A stretch of DNA of 64,000 bases from Gordionus sp. m RMFG-2023 (GCF_954871325.1 NC_088775.1:72579561-72643560), one strand, 5' to 3'. Shown: positions 1 through 12,777, numbered from the stretch's first letter. Notes: generated from the sequence alone by a model not told the origin. A program made the numbers and translations.

Positions 1-108
1 GATGTTAAATAAAAATCAATCTATCTGATCGGGTTGGATTGATGTAAATTTTGTGAATCGGCACAGCCCTAAGTTTAAAAAAAAATATTTACTAATACCA
101 TTTTATAG

Positions 109-3100
109 TTAAGGGAATTTCATGAATCGCACTTTACTGCACCGAATATGGCCTTGATTGGCGTTGGAATGGATCACTCGTCCTTGGCCAATCGTGCATA
201 TAAGAATTTTTCACATTTAAGCACCGACCATCCAACTTCACACACTAAAAATGCGGAAGAGATTAATAACGAAAAGACTAGAGATGACAATCTAAACAAA
301 ATTGTTCGGAATTCACAGATCAACAACAGAATTTTTTATTCAAGTTATTAAAAAATATTATCTAATAGCCTATAACCAACCAAACAAAGGGTCAAAATAA
401 TTCGCTTAACTGTTTGATATTATATTTATAATAAATATAAAGGAATTTTCATGAGTTATAAATATTCAAAATAAATAATATTTTGCTGAGATATCGTCAA
501 TTAAATTTTATTGACAAAACTGCAGACAATTTATTTATTAAGTTAACATTTCTAAAATTGATTTATTTGATTTCGGGCAAATATTCAGTTAAATTTTATT
601 AATAAGGACAAAATATTCCCCCAATATCAAATTAACCGGGTTTTTGTTAATTTAGGAAATTTCTTCTACGGAGTTGTAACCAAAATTTTTAACTAGTGTG
701 GGGTAGGAGCAATTTTTAAAATTTACATGCTAAGCTTATATTTGGCAAAAATTACTTTTATAAAACTAATAATGCTAGTTAAATATTATAACAATTTTTA
801 GAATATGAATAAAGGAATTTTCAGCATATTATATATAATGATAGCAAAATTAGATAAATTGCTCATTAAATTTTTAATTATAATTTACTTATATTGCATG
901 AAACACTTATCATTGCATGCATTCCGCTAAATTTTGCTTGGGTGGTGGGGGTATCCCCAAAGGCCTTTCATGTTTACGGTCCTGTTTAACTATATAAATC
1001 ATCTGCACGGTTTTAAAATCCTTCAATAATTTGTATTTGGGGATAAATTAAAATGAGCTAATATTTTATCCCCTATTAATAAAATTTAGACCATAGCTCA
1101 GCCAAATAATATTTAATTTTTGCGTTATTTTATAACTCACGCTTTCTTTATATTAATTATAAATATTAATTAAATCACTTAAAAAATCTTTACTTAAAAA
1201 ATCGGGTAAAACAAGATTGAATCGCTTGATTCATAAATATTCTATTTATTATTTTAGATGAATCCAGAGTGCATACAATGTCACCACTTACCTATGCTTT
1301 GTTAGTATCCGAAGGCAGTAGGTAAAAATTAATAATATAACTATAAGCACTTTTATTTATTATTTGCCGATTTTTTTATAGCCACAATAATTCTAAAGAT
1401 ATGTTAAGCTTAGCTCTCTTGCAAAAAATAATGGGATTAGGACCTCACACAAAATACGGGACGCTTCAGACCTCGGGGAAAATGACTAAGCATTGTTTGA
1501 ACTATAAAATGAATCCAATATTGAGCCCCTTTTCCGTAAATTTTTAACTTTTTTTTGCAAAAGGTTCAAGGGTAAATATACTAAACATTATAATAATATT
1601 GTATTGTATAGTTAATTATTTTTATATTTCAATCCTTATTTATATTTATTCCAAATGCTTTTATCAGCATATATTTAAATAGGTAATTGATGGATGAGTC
1701 AATTAACACCTTTCATATTTTATCATAAAAATTAAGATTTGCGATGAACATTATTCCGACTAACTGGATGGCATTGATAAAGAATGTATAAAATCATAGG
1801 CGTCATTGGCTTTTATCAATTTAGGGGGGTTTTAAGTTAGTTCTTTATACTGAGTTAAGGTTCTCATAAAAAATGTTATTAAAAATGGCTAAATTGGTTA
1901 TATAATAAATGATAATGTAAATTCATTTATAAATAAATTTAGGGGTCAAAAAAAATTTGAACCCTTTTGCTCCTTTCTTTTTGACACTAATGGTTGATTT
2001 TTCTTTATTTATCATTATTATGTAAGATTTCTAAGTTATTGACAAACCTATTAAAATATAACTTCATCGCCAACTTAATTTTAAATTAATCTTTTATCAG
2101 ATGACTTGCTACAACGTTAATTATAGCGACACGGGACTCTTTGGAGTTTACATAATAAGCCAACCAGAGTATATGGATAGATTGTTAAGGTGTTCTGTCG
2201 ATTGTTTTAGAGAGATAGGGAAGACAGGTGTCGAGAAAAAGGAACTCGAAATGGCGAAGTAATTATAGTAAATGTAATATGAAATAGTTTTTAATATTTT
2301 TTTAATAGTATAAAATTGTGATCCCTTTTCTACCCTAGATTTATAATAACGTTATTTTTCGAATTATATAAAATGTGTTTTTTTTACTATAAGAAAAATG
2401 CTTAAATCATCTTACTTAATGTCCTTGGAAGATCCTACTATATTTATAGAGGATGCAATGTTACAAGCATCGTTAACTCATCAGGTGTCTAACTCGGATA
2501 AAATTTTGGGCATGATCGATACAATAGAAGTTGTAGATATATCTAAAGTACAAGTTTAATATTTTTAACCCTTTTTGACATCCTTAAAATTAGTTATAGG
2601 GTGGCATCTATTTACCTTTTCACCAATCCTATTGTCTATATTCACCAAAACAAATCTGATATTATAATAGTTTTATAATTTTCAAAGCAATTTTTTCTTA
2701 TGTGGAGGTCATGGCAACTGAATAATTTATGATTATATTGTTAAATAATTACCTTTCTATATAAGTTCCATTTTGTACAATTACATATGTTGCTATTTTA
2801 TACAAGAATGAGTGCCCATGCTTCCCATAAATTTTTTGAATAATTAAGAACTCAAAATCATTTTTTATTATAATTAGCCTATCCTATAAAAGATTAAATA
2901 TTGCGATTATTCCGATAGTGAGATTGATGTATGTGCAGCCGGTGTTGTAACATTTTATCTTCATAATAAGTCTTTACTGAACTTCCTATTATATCGCCAT
3001 AGTCTTACTAAAATAGGCAAAATAGTTTTATATGATGCAGTAAATATTTTGTTTATTTTATATTAAGGTTGCCAAAAAGTTGATAAACAAATGTGCACTA

Positions 3101-3154
3101 GCAGTTAGGGGAAACTTGAAAAATACACCATACTTGGATCAATTAATGATATGA
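109..3154 (+). CDS. UQCRC2: Cytochrome b-c1 complex subunit 2 (UQCRC2), last six exons
   Basis: This is the C-terminal half of the M16-family core protein 2 of respiratory complex III, in the mitochondrial inner membrane. Six exons in a consistent frame can be read at 109-343, 1258-1321, 1382-1535, 2101-2258, 2394-2547 and 3068-3154. Conserved stretches include FTAPNMALIGVG in exon 1, KIMGLGPHTKYG in exon 3, NYSDTGLFGVYIISQ in exon 4, LKSSYLMSLE in exon 5 and VRGNLKNTPYLDQL before the stop; these follow mammalian UQCRC2 in order. Splice phases agree at every junction, and the first exon's donor (GTTATT at 344) is the weakest. A poly(A) signal AATAAA lies at 3259-3264. The N-terminal half must lie left of the window. 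The segment between the first two motifs is Asn/Lys-rich and poorly conserved. The three longer introns hold no recognised gene. Confidence 0.93.
344..1257 (+). other. UQCRC2 intron
   Basis: This 914-base AT-rich intron holds no convincing coding sequence. A G/C-richer patch at about 935-1000 (a G-run followed by ATCCCC) looks like a worn transposon end of the hAT type seen elsewhere in the window, but no matching second end is visible. Confidence 0.5.
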
Positions 3155-3258
3155 TAGACAATTCTAACATTAGTATTTAAAGTGTGCATTTTAGCTATTT
3201 ACAACTATTATAAATATTTTTTAATAACATTTATTTATTCTTTACACCTGATGATGCA

Positions 3259-3264
3259 AATAAA
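3259..3264 (+). promoter_or_regulatory. Poly(A) signal of UQCRC2
   Basis: A canonical AATAAA lies about 105 bases after the UQCRC2 stop codon, and about 60 bases before the stop of the convergent coiled-coil gene. The two transcripts probably overlap or nearly touch at their 3' ends. Confidence 0.5.
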
Positions 3265-3325
3265 TTGCTTGTGTCTAAATACATTATATTTCATTACAAT
3301 ATTAAATTTTATATAAAAATGATAA

Positions 3326-3499
3326 TCAAAATTTAGAGTCTTTGAAAGATAGATTAAAATCACTTCTAATGGAATTCAATTTTTCCAATGACTCATCGTA
3401 ACAATTCTTCAATTTTTCTAACACAGTCTCCAATCTACGATTTTCCCTTTTGATATTCTCTAAATGAATCGTTAGGCTTTTTATGTCAACTTGAGAATG
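3326..3499 (-). CDS. Terminal exon of an unidentified coiled-coil protein
   Basis: On the minus strand, 57 codons and a TGA follow an AAG splice acceptor at 3500-3502. The peptide contains LENIKRENRRLETVLEKL followed by further Leu/Ile-spaced heptads, and ends SFKDSKF. It is charged and helical, and it has codon use unlike the surrounding AT-rich sequence, so it is probably a real C-terminal exon of a small coiled-coil protein. I do not recognise the family. A possible first exon beginning MASPKNTEP lies at 3678-3705 before a GTTTGC donor, but its phase does not fit this exon directly, so an intermediate exon would be needed. The gene converges on UQCRC2. Confidence 0.6.
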   Translation of the reverse strand, partial: HSQVDIKSLTIHLENIKRENRRLETVLEKLKNCYDESLEKLNSIRSDFNLSFKDSKF

Positions 3500-5499
3500 C
3501 TTTTTTAAATTTATAATAAAACTTTAAAAGAATAATGTGTTTTATAGCTTATAAATCGAAAAACCTTAATTGATAAGGTAGTTTAACAATATTAACTTAT
3601 TCAAATTTTGATTTATATAGTAAATAAATGTATATAAAGGATAAACTAAATTTGAAGTTGATATAGCTATTGCAAACCTGGTTCAGTATTTTTAGGTGAA
3701 GCCATAAATATCTTGAACCCCCTTTTAATTTTTTTCCCTTTAACCGAACTTGGCTTAAGGAATATGCAAATGATTTGAAAAATATCATGAGGTATGAAAA
3801 AAATAGAATATATTCAGTATTAGGGTTGGACCTCAGCTAAAAATAACCTGTTCCCTTCAGGACAACATCTTTTGAACCCTGATTCATAGTGGAGTCATTC
3901 AGGACCAATTAAGTTGGTGGTAACATCATAAATAAAATATAGGCACGACACTTGGTCCAAAAAAAAATTAATGTTATACTTCTATTCATTTTTTTACTTG
4001 ATTAATTATCATAATTATAAAATAAATTTACAAAAATAAGAACTAGGGAATAATTACTAATCATTTTTTTCCTCACATTTTATAATAAATAGAATAAAAT
4101 TCATAAACATCATTATATTATCAAAGTTATTGTTGAATATTTAAATAAAGAATAAAATGATCCAGGGTGGACGCATCTAGAGACGTTAAATCTGTCCGAA
4201 GACGATATATATGGAGTAGGACTTGCCCATCCCGATACTTTTCTATCTTATAATTTTTTTAAAATTTATTACAGATGTATTTAATAATGTATCGTCATCT
4301 AGATTATTAAAATATAATTAATGATATGATTTCAATGCTATTAAAGGTAACGCGATACATTTTTTTTAGTAGAGTGCGACTTTTATTTTAAAAAAGTAGC
4401 TAATTAATAGCGCTGCTATTTTTTTCGAGTAGCCATAACCAGCTGTAAACCCTCCTGAAAAAAAGGGTTCTCGTTCAACCAAGTTCGAATTCAGGGTTCG
4501 TGGTACAGAAAAATAAAGACTAAAATTAAAATATCATTTTTTATAAAAATTTATTTTACTATATTTAGCAATCAAATTTATCATTAGGTAATAGGTAATA
4601 CAATTAAAAGATTATATTCTATATGTTTTTTAAAATTTTATAAGCGAATTTTAATATCTTCCAAAATCGAGATGTTAAAACTAAAATATTTAAAAACCTA
4701 ACATTGATAGGGCATTGCAATTTGCATGTAGTAGCTATTTTATCTTGTGATTTAATTTTTTTTTGTTCTTACTCTTAATTTAATAATTCAACAGACAATA
4801 AATATTCCTTATATATATAATATACATTATTTATATTATAAAAAAGTTACAAAATATGCTGGTAAAATTTTTATATAAAATAGAGAACTCAAAATTTAAT
4901 AAAAAGCCACGAAAAATGATTTTCACAAAAAGTTTTTATATTGAAATTATGTTTTAAATAATTTTTGTTTTTAATTTTAATATAGTTTTATATATGTTAT
5001 TTTTAATATATTTTTTAAAATAACTAAAAGTTTAATATTTTAAAATGGATTCAGCAAAATATTAGGGTTCTGGTTCAAAGACCTGTCTAAAATATTCGCT
5101 ACTTTTAAAAATTTAATATTTTAAAATGATGAATATAACTAATTTTAATTTTTATAATTTAAATAAAATGTATATATTTTATCTTCGACAGAAAATATCA
5201 ACTGAAATCTGTCGTTCTAACTGCATATCCATAGATGGGTCATTAAGCCCCGTCGTTCATACCTAATTTAAAAAAATTATATTTTATTTTTTTTAATTAT
5301 CTTAAATTATTTCTATTATTTTATTTCCCTTCTTTTAATTATATATTTTTATATAGATTTATGATCATTTATAGTCAGAATAACTTATATTTTCAAAATT
5401 AATTCAAACAATCTTTAACTTCATTCGTTTATTTAATTTTTAGTCAGTTTAATAATATTATATGATAAATATTTTTATTTCTCTTTTGGACATTTTTAT
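3500..5499. other. AT-rich stretch with small relics
   Basis: No complete gene is visible. Around 4374-4450 repeated AAGTAGC/TAGCGC words match the ends of the BED-type hAT at 53735-54944, so this is probably a relic end. A short open stretch at 4157-4240 (+) reads HLETLNLSEDD and resembles one leucine-rich repeat, but it has no clear splice partners. Confidence 0.45.
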
Positions 5500-6256
5500 A
5501 ACTAAATGAATGAAAGGTTTTTGATTAATCAGGCAGCATTTACAAATCTCTAAATATTATTACCTCTTACCGAATTTATTCCAAATCTTGATAGAAAAAA
5601 AATATATATTTTACAGATTTTTATACTGAGATGATAAATTATTTTTAAATTAGGTAAAAACGTGATACATTTATAGCTAAATGCAAACTATGGTATAAAA
5701 GGCTAAATATGGATGATTATGTAATGTTCCAAAAAATGTTATAGATGCTTTGCCTAATTTAAAACACATTTAAGATGTATTTCTTAATATATAATAATTA
5801 TTTTATATTTCGCCAAATCTATCAATAAATACTTCTACCAATGAATATTTTATTCTTGTACCTGAGAAGTAGTATTATTAAATCTCTCGATTTTAGCCGC
5901 GGCTCAAAACGTGCCGTTTAACAACAATTGAGAAGTTCTACCTCTAAAAATAGATTGAATGGGTGTTAGCTCTTCTTAATATGCATAGGGAGTTGAAACC
6001 AAGCACTGATGGAATCATTTAAAAATTAGCTATGATGAATTATACATTATAAATTTTTATAATGCTTCTTAACTATTTTTCCCCATTATTTAATACAACC
6101 ATATTTTTTTCCATGAATACTTTGTCAGTTTATATACATGTAACAATTTTTAGAATATTTATCTTAAAGTTACTAGCCAAATAGATTTATATTTAAAAAA
6201 ATTAATTGCCACCCCCTCGCTCCTCTCACCCATATCAATTTCCTGGTAGGCACCTG
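5500..6256 (+). mobile_element. Worn hAT transposon relic
   Basis: The sequence resembles the 3' half of the hAT copies at 9754-11588 and 41703-43760: a GCAGCA(C/T)TTACAAATC segment near 5530, the CCAAAAAATG(C/T)TATGGATGCTTTGC-like segment near 5730, and a worn hAT C-terminal dimerisation segment near 5940-6045. It probably ends at the CCTGGTAGGCACCTG motif at about 6241-6255, a decayed version of the CCTGGCTACGCCACTG hAT end. It is far more degraded than the other copies. Confidence 0.6.
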
Positions 6257-9200
6257 AATAAAACACTTTAAATAATCTGTTTGAAAAATGATACTTTTAG
6301 AAAAAATTAAACTAAATACTAATTAAAATATATTCAATAACATTTGTTGATTAGGATAGAAAAGAGTGGCAACCCCCCCCCCTTCCCACCCTCCCCCTTC
6401 AAAAATGTATCACTCTTTTTTGAATATCATTTTAAGTTAGTAAAAATTATCCACCTTAGCCCCCCCCAAACACTTTGTCCCCCATAAATGTGTGCATATA
6501 TCTTAAACAATAATTTTAAAGAAAAAATGTAAAGTTGATATTTAAACTTAACATGACTATAATTTATTTCTTGAAAAAAAGTATTAATATATAAAAAAAG
6601 ATTTACTTATTTTTTGATACATTTCTTGGCTGTAGTTAATTAGAAACTATATCCATAATTGATAATTTTGCATATATATTTTAATATTGATAAAATAAAT
6701 ACATATGTATGTTTGTAAATTAATAAAGTAATATATTATGAATTACCTTATTCGTTTATTATATGTTTGTTTTATAATGATTTTATATGTATGTATGATA
6801 TATCTGGTTAAGGTTTAGCTACCTAACATTTATGGAGATGTTATTATTTATATCTTTTCCCGTGATTGCATTTTAACTGATATTATGTATTATATATAAA
6901 ACGAAAGAGTCAGTATAATTATTTTAAATTGGCTACCAATTTTTTACATTTTAAATAGTGATAATAAGTTGTCTTTATTAAAAATAACCTCCTATACTTA
7001 AAATATTTTCTAGCTATATATGGGCTAAGGAAACCAATCTGAATGCCAAACAAAGTCGGGCCAAAGGCTTGCGGGGTCTGGGGGCGAAGCCCCTAATAAA
7101 TGTATCAACCACCCCCTTAGAAAAATCCTGGCTACGCCTATACATCATTAATGACATTAGATTTTGTAACACAGAATATGATTACATTTATCAAATGTAT
7201 ATTTAAATAATTTATATGCAAATGATTTATGATATTGTTCTTTTATTGAATGATTAAAGCTATATATTTCTTAAACATAAAAAAATTGTAATAAAGAATA
7301 AGATATTATTATAAGCTAATTAATAAAGTTTCCCGTTATTTTTTATGATTTTTAATCAAATCCTACTTTAGTTTTTATTTTACTAGAAAATGAATTGTAA
7401 TTATAATTACTCTAGAAAATCACGATTACAGGTAATTAGTATTTAATTACCGTTTAGAAAAGGAATTAGTAATTACAAACATTTTGTGAGTAATTGTATT
7501 TAAGAATAAATTACAATTTTTACATAATAATACTCATCCTGTTCTCAATAAGTAAAATATATTTATTCTTAAATTATTATTTAAAATATTTTTAGGGGTT
7601 TCCATTTTTTAAAGAAACTAAAGAAATATATTGGTCCGTATTAAAACTATATTAATTTCAATTGTTGCATCTTGGAATTTTTTTTATTTAGCATCTACCC
7701 TACCTATCACTTCTACCAAATTTATAAACTTTGTGTTTTATTTGGCATCTGCTAACGCGTGGTTTAACGTAAAAAATATAATCATATATAAATTACCTTT
7801 ATTTTGACTTTCAACAAACTTGATTGAATCTTTAAATTTTGATATTCCTAAATACAGATAATTTTTATTTAGAATATTATATGTTCAACTTTATTTAATT
7901 CATATAGTTTGGGTAAGCTTTCTATATCAAAATCATTATTTTTCTTCATTATACACAAAAATATTTTAATGTGAATATATTCTCAATATTGTTGTGAAAA
8001 TGATGCTCTTTTCGTAATACTTTATAAAACATAATGCATAAATATCATATGGTTCTAAATAAGTATAATGCAATATGTTAAAGAACTAACTAAGCGAATA
8101 ACAAAATTGTTTGATTGCATAATTGTCCTGACATATTGCTTTAGATAATAAGTATTGAGATCAGAATCATGGAATAATTGCCCTTATGATACAATTCGAT
8201 TCCAAAAATAATCTAAGGTTATCATGTTAGAAATGCTTGTAACATAATCTTTTTTTATTTATATTTTATTAAAAAACACATTTGATTGAAACATGACTTA
8301 CTTAAGAGAGGTCTCAAACGCCTGCTCCTTTTTTGGGCGGGTGGTTTAAAAAAATTTAAAAACATTAAATGGGCGAGAATTTATTTTTAAAACAAAGGGC
8401 GGGTGGATGAATTTAAAATATTTTTATAGCGAAATGAACCTAACTTATATTTAAAATTATTTTTTTAAGCATATTTAAGTTTAAGAAAAATAAATATACA
8501 TTAAAATAAAATAAAGAGCTAAACCAACCAATCAAATCATTTTATTTAGATTATACGGGCAGGCTATTAAATTTTATTTTAGCGGGTTAAAAAAAATTTA
8601 AAACGTTGGGTTTCGCTACTTATATTCGCGATAATATTTTTATGGCAATATATTTGCGCAAATATTTTTACAGCTTTACTTTAATACATTCCTGAAAATA
8701 TCTTCTTGGGATAGTCATTTCACGCTAATGACATTGGCATAAATATAATCACTTAATGATTTGTTATATTTTTTGCCATTTTATTATCTATATTTAATAT
8801 TATTTTTTTAAGTATTATAATAAAATAAATAAATATGAATATTGTCAGCCCCATAATTAATTTATGAAAATAGCAGAACCCCGCACCTACCCTGTGCCGG
8901 ATAAATAATATGTCGGGTACAGAGTCCTGAATATTCCTTTAATGTTTATATTTTATATTCAAATCTTATTTAAAATAATATCAACTTTAATTATTACCTG
9001 CAAATTGATGTGCATACCTACCCCCCTCACTTTTTTTAGGAAGAATATGTCAAGAACATATACTTTTATAACTTTACATAAAATGTTAATTCATTGTTTT
9101 TGTTTTTATGATAAAAGTTAAAATTTAGCTAAAGGGAATATAATATCTCGAAATATTTTAAATATCATATTATCGAGAAAATAACCATATTTATCAATAA

Positions 9201-9638
9201 TTTTATCAAAGTTATAACATCAAACAAAAAAATTATTATAATACTATATAAAAATAAATATGACATATATATTATAATAACTATAAAAACAATTTAATTG
9301 CATTATTATCCAATATTATTATGATTGTCAAATTAAAATCCGATCATGCGTTAAACATTTTAAATTTTATATCAACTTGCACAAAACTTAAATGATTGTA
9401 AAAAATATTTAATTTTCAATTTAAAAAATAGCAATATTATATGTAAAGTTTGGAAAAAATATATCGATGTATCTACTTTAGGGGACCCAGAATTTAATTG
9501 GCATTGAGATGGATTTATAAAATATATAGTATATTCATTATTATACAATCTGATATGAGGAAAAATGACAAAGAATCATTAAAATTTTCGTAGGAATAAA
9601 AAAAATAAAAAATAAATGTATCGTAATATTTATTGTCT
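6257..9638. other. AT-rich region with relic repeats, no gene seen
   Basis: About 3.4 kb without convincing coding sequence on either strand. It holds C-tract patches at 6376-6405 and 6461-6484 shared with the short hAT-like element at 37498-37848, a relic hAT end at 7025-7138, and a weakly hAT-like GGTCTCAAACGCC segment near 8310. Confidence 0.5.
7025..7138 (+). repeat. Relic hAT terminus
   Basis: The segment ends with AAAAATCCTGGCTACGCC, the inverted terminal motif also found at 56793-56813, and is preceded by a G/C-rich patch containing GGGGCGAAGCCCC. This is typical of non-autonomous hAT ends. The opposite end is not identified. Confidence 0.5.
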
Positions 9639-9736
9639 CTAAGGACTGTACATATGTCGTAGGAGTTGAGCGAATTCAGGGTAATTTTCATTTACCTCAT
9701 TACTGGCATTTCTTTTTAATTTGAAGTCTAATCTTG
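9639..9736 (-). CDS. Orphan C-terminal exon, function unknown
   Basis: A strong acceptor (ATTTCAG on the minus strand) is followed by 31 codons and TAG. The peptide begins RLDFKLKRNASNE and ends EFAQLLRHMYSP. Its base composition and codon mix differ from the surrounding noncoding sequence. The exon needs two bases to complete its first codon, so the previous exon must end in phase 1. The hAT at 9754-11588 starts 18 bases upstream on the minus strand, so the preceding exon has been pushed away or lost. I do not recognise the family. Confidence 0.45.
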
Positions 9737-9753
9737 CTGAAATCGTATTCCAT

Positions 9754-11588
9754 CAGTGGCGTAGGCATGGTATTTTTGCTTAAAATTTAAAAAACAACTT
9801 AGTTATTTTTTTAATATATAAATAATAACACCCCCCCCCCCCCCCAAAGCCAAAAATGCAAATGCCGGATTATATTTTTCAAAAATATTATTGTTAATAT
9901 TAATTTATATTTGTTAATATTTATTCCTATCTCATATCTATATATTTAATTACATTTATTTATCACATTCATCTACTAAGTTATTTTATCAATTAATTTC
10001 GATTTCAAATTTTCCTTGGGCGTAATTAACCTATTATTTTCAAATTTTAGAGGCGTATTATTTATCTAAATTTCTAGTCAAAAAATAATTATCTCTGAAA
10101 CTCCTTGTCCAGCAGGGATAAAGAAATTGTAAGCTTGTCCAACGAGATCGAGTCTCCGCCATCAAGCAGTAACAGCTTTTATGGAGTTAGAGGAGCCGAT
10201 TATTAATGCTATTACTGAAATATTACAATGGCTTGAAAGAAATACTTCCTCAGAAGAAATAAAATTATTGATTCAATACTTATTCCAAATTTTTTTTCTC
10301 ATTAGAATGTATTATTTAATTATACAACTATTTTATGTAATACTTTTCAAAAACATGACATTGACTTGATTAAGAAGTTGAGAATAGCGGAGAGCATTTT
10401 ATTAGAACTCAAGGAAATTAGAGCTAATGTTGATGAAGAATTTCATATTTTATATGTTGTTGAGTCAAAAGCAGAGCTATACGTGTTTAATATTTGTCCT
10501 CCTCGACTTGCAGCAAGCAAGCTCATCATCAAAACATTAATATAGGATCAGTAGAAGAGTATTATAAAACAAATGTCCCCTCTCTTAGATACATTTATAA
10601 CCCAAATAAATGAATGGGTTTTAATTCATCATGCAGCACTTACAAATCCGCATTACTTCTACAAAATCCTTTCCAACCTTTTTCAGATGGTGATAGAAAA
10701 ATAAATATTTGTTATATTTTTATCATGAAGATGTTAAAATATCTTATGATGCCTTATTAGCTGAATAACATAGAGTCCCAAAAAATGCTATGGATGCTTT
10801 GCATTATTTCAAACCCCATTAGTAAACTAATGAGAGAACATTCTCTTTTTTAGGAAGAATAACAGAGCCCTGTAGAGGTACCATTTGCAGGGCATGGCCC
10901 AGATTTTTTTAAAATTTTTTTAAGACCCGGCCCGTGTTTTTTTTAAAAAATTTTTAGGCTCGGCCCGGCTTTTTTAAAAATAAATTATTCTATTTTTAAT
11001 TTTTATAGCTAATAATGGCGATTTGTTTTTTTTAAAAAAATTCAGGCCCAGCCAGGGTGTTTTTTTTTAAAAAAATTCAGGCCCGGCCCGGGTATGTTTA
11101 AAAAATTAAAATAGTCTCTGAAAAACATACCTATGAAATACAACTTCTGAAAGTAGATTGAATAATTTGGATCTTTTAAATATTCATAGGCATTTAACGT
11201 CAAGCAAGGATAGATAATTGAAAAATTAGCTCAAAACATACAAAATACAATTATTCCTAAGAAACTTTTTGTGTATTAATTTATATTTCCAACAATTACA
11301 TTTTTTATACTTTATATTAAAAAATTCAAATTTCAATTTTAGGTCATTTTAAGTGATTCATATCGTGGTTATATTCACTTTATATATAATTCACATTTAT
11401 TTTACAGTTTTTCAATGCCGGTTTATATATATAATTTTTTTGTAATTCGCATCAATTTAAAATTGTGTATTAGAAAAGTTATTAATCCTAATAAATTTAT
11501 GCTTAGTATTTTTAATTAACAATAATATTTGTTAAAAAATTTTATTATCCCCCCCCCCCCCCAGACCAAATTCCTGCGTACGCGCCTG
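9754..11588 (+). mobile_element. hAT transposon with poly-C subterminal tracts, broken
   Basis: The element starts CAGTGGCGTAGGCATGG and ends CCTGCGTACGCGCCTG. Long C runs sit just inside each end (about 9831-9845 and 11550-11562). The interior carries remnants of a hAT transposase: an N-terminal segment MELEEPIINAITEILQW (10181), ESILLELKEIRANVDEEFH near 10390-10445, and a C-terminal dimerisation motif reading TNERTFSFL near 10830. The subterminal part before the right end holds alternating T/A runs and GGCCCGG words. Related copies lie at 30385-32283 (inverted) and 41703-43760. The transposase has several stops and shifts and is not functional. Confidence 0.8.
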
Positions 11589-12156
11589 ATCTACAGTATT
11601 TGATTATTTTTATATATTTTAACTTATATTCCAAAAAACTTGTCTAGTTTGTCATATTCCTTTTTTAAAAAAATCTACTTTATCAATTTCATTTTGAAGA
11701 AACAATCATTAATTTATTGCTATTTCAACAAATATTAAGCACAGATATGCCACAAGTCCATTAGGATACCTTTTATGCCGCTATTAAATATAAAAATATC
11801 AAAGCTACAAATATCAAGTTTTTTTAAAAGATGATAGGATTTTTTATAATGATTATAATAGTAAAACTTATTTTAGATTCGTTCATTTAAACTTTTTAAT
11901 TGCTTTTGTGCTTCTAGAATCTTCGTTCTATTTTATTTAATGAGATTTGAATTACTTCTATATTTATTAAACAAAAGGAAAGGAAAAAATAACTTCTATG
12001 AATATCATTCAATTGAATTCAAAAATTACTTTAAATAACAAATATTGTGGAATTTTCTTTTATATATTTTGATAAGGTGTCAATTAAATACATTTCGATG
12101 ATAGGAAGATGATCTATTGCTATTAATTGTTCTTTGTTTTGGGATCATATTGTTAC
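11589..12156. other. No feature seen
   Basis: AT-rich sequence between the hAT and the orphan exon, without open frames or repeats that I can assign. Confidence 0.5.
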
Positions 12157-12232
12157 GTGCATGCACAGTTGAAATAAATTAGTGGTAAAAACTCGTCTCA
12201 CTTTAGGCCCAGATCTCATCATATCTTTTCTT
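12157..12232 (-). CDS. Orphan internal exon, function unknown
   Basis: On the minus strand, an acceptor TATGTCAG at 12233-12240 is followed by 25 codons beginning RKDMMRSGPKVRRVFTTNL and ending CMH, then a GTAACA donor. Both splice sites and the open frame fit an internal exon in phase 2 to phase 0. The peptide is basic and I do not recognise it. It may belong to the same minus-strand gene as the exon at 9639-9736, but the phases of the two do not join directly, so at least one exon would lie between them. Confidence 0.4.
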
Positions 12233-12711
12233 CTGACATATTAAAGAGCAGAAAATTATTAGTTATTCCATTTATATTTAATATTTAGAAATAAATTTTA
12301 TTAAAAAATTATATAAAAATCGATAACCCTATCAGATAAAATAGGTATTAGCGTGATGCCCAAAATTTTAATTCCTATTATTCGATTTTTCATAGCAAAG
12401 GATATTTTTATATGTTTAGTTTTACTTCGAATAAAAAAATTATTTTACATATAATATATTTTCCTTATTCTTATTCGATGTGAATAATTTTGTTATTTAT
12501 ATTATTAAAATACGAATCGACAAAAAAATATATCGAATAACGAATAATTTGTTTTAGGTATAATACTCACTTTACTTTCAAATCATTCGGAATTAATTTA
12601 ATTGGTAAGCAAACGATAAAATTTTTAATAAACAAACGCTCGAAATATCCATATTTCTTAAAATAATGTTTAGAAACACTATATTTTTGACTTGCTATCT
12701 TTTAAGCTGAT

Positions 12712-12720
12712 TAAGTAAGT

Positions 12721-12776
<56 letters not shown>

Positions 12777-12777
12777 A
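12712..12777 (+). repeat. GAAA microsatellite
   Basis: About 14 near-perfect GAAA units, preceded by a few TAAG units. It ends exactly where the retroelement endonuclease fossil begins. Confidence 0.95.

Noticed and set aside
3597-3788. Minus-strand 63-residue open frame
   Set aside because: It overlaps the possible MASPKNTEP exon in another frame, is rich in Ile/Tyr/Lys as random AT-rich frames are, and lacks splice or homology support.
4157-4240. Additional LRR exon
   Set aside because: A single repeat-like match (HLETLNLSEDD) without phase-compatible neighbours; another frame is equally open.
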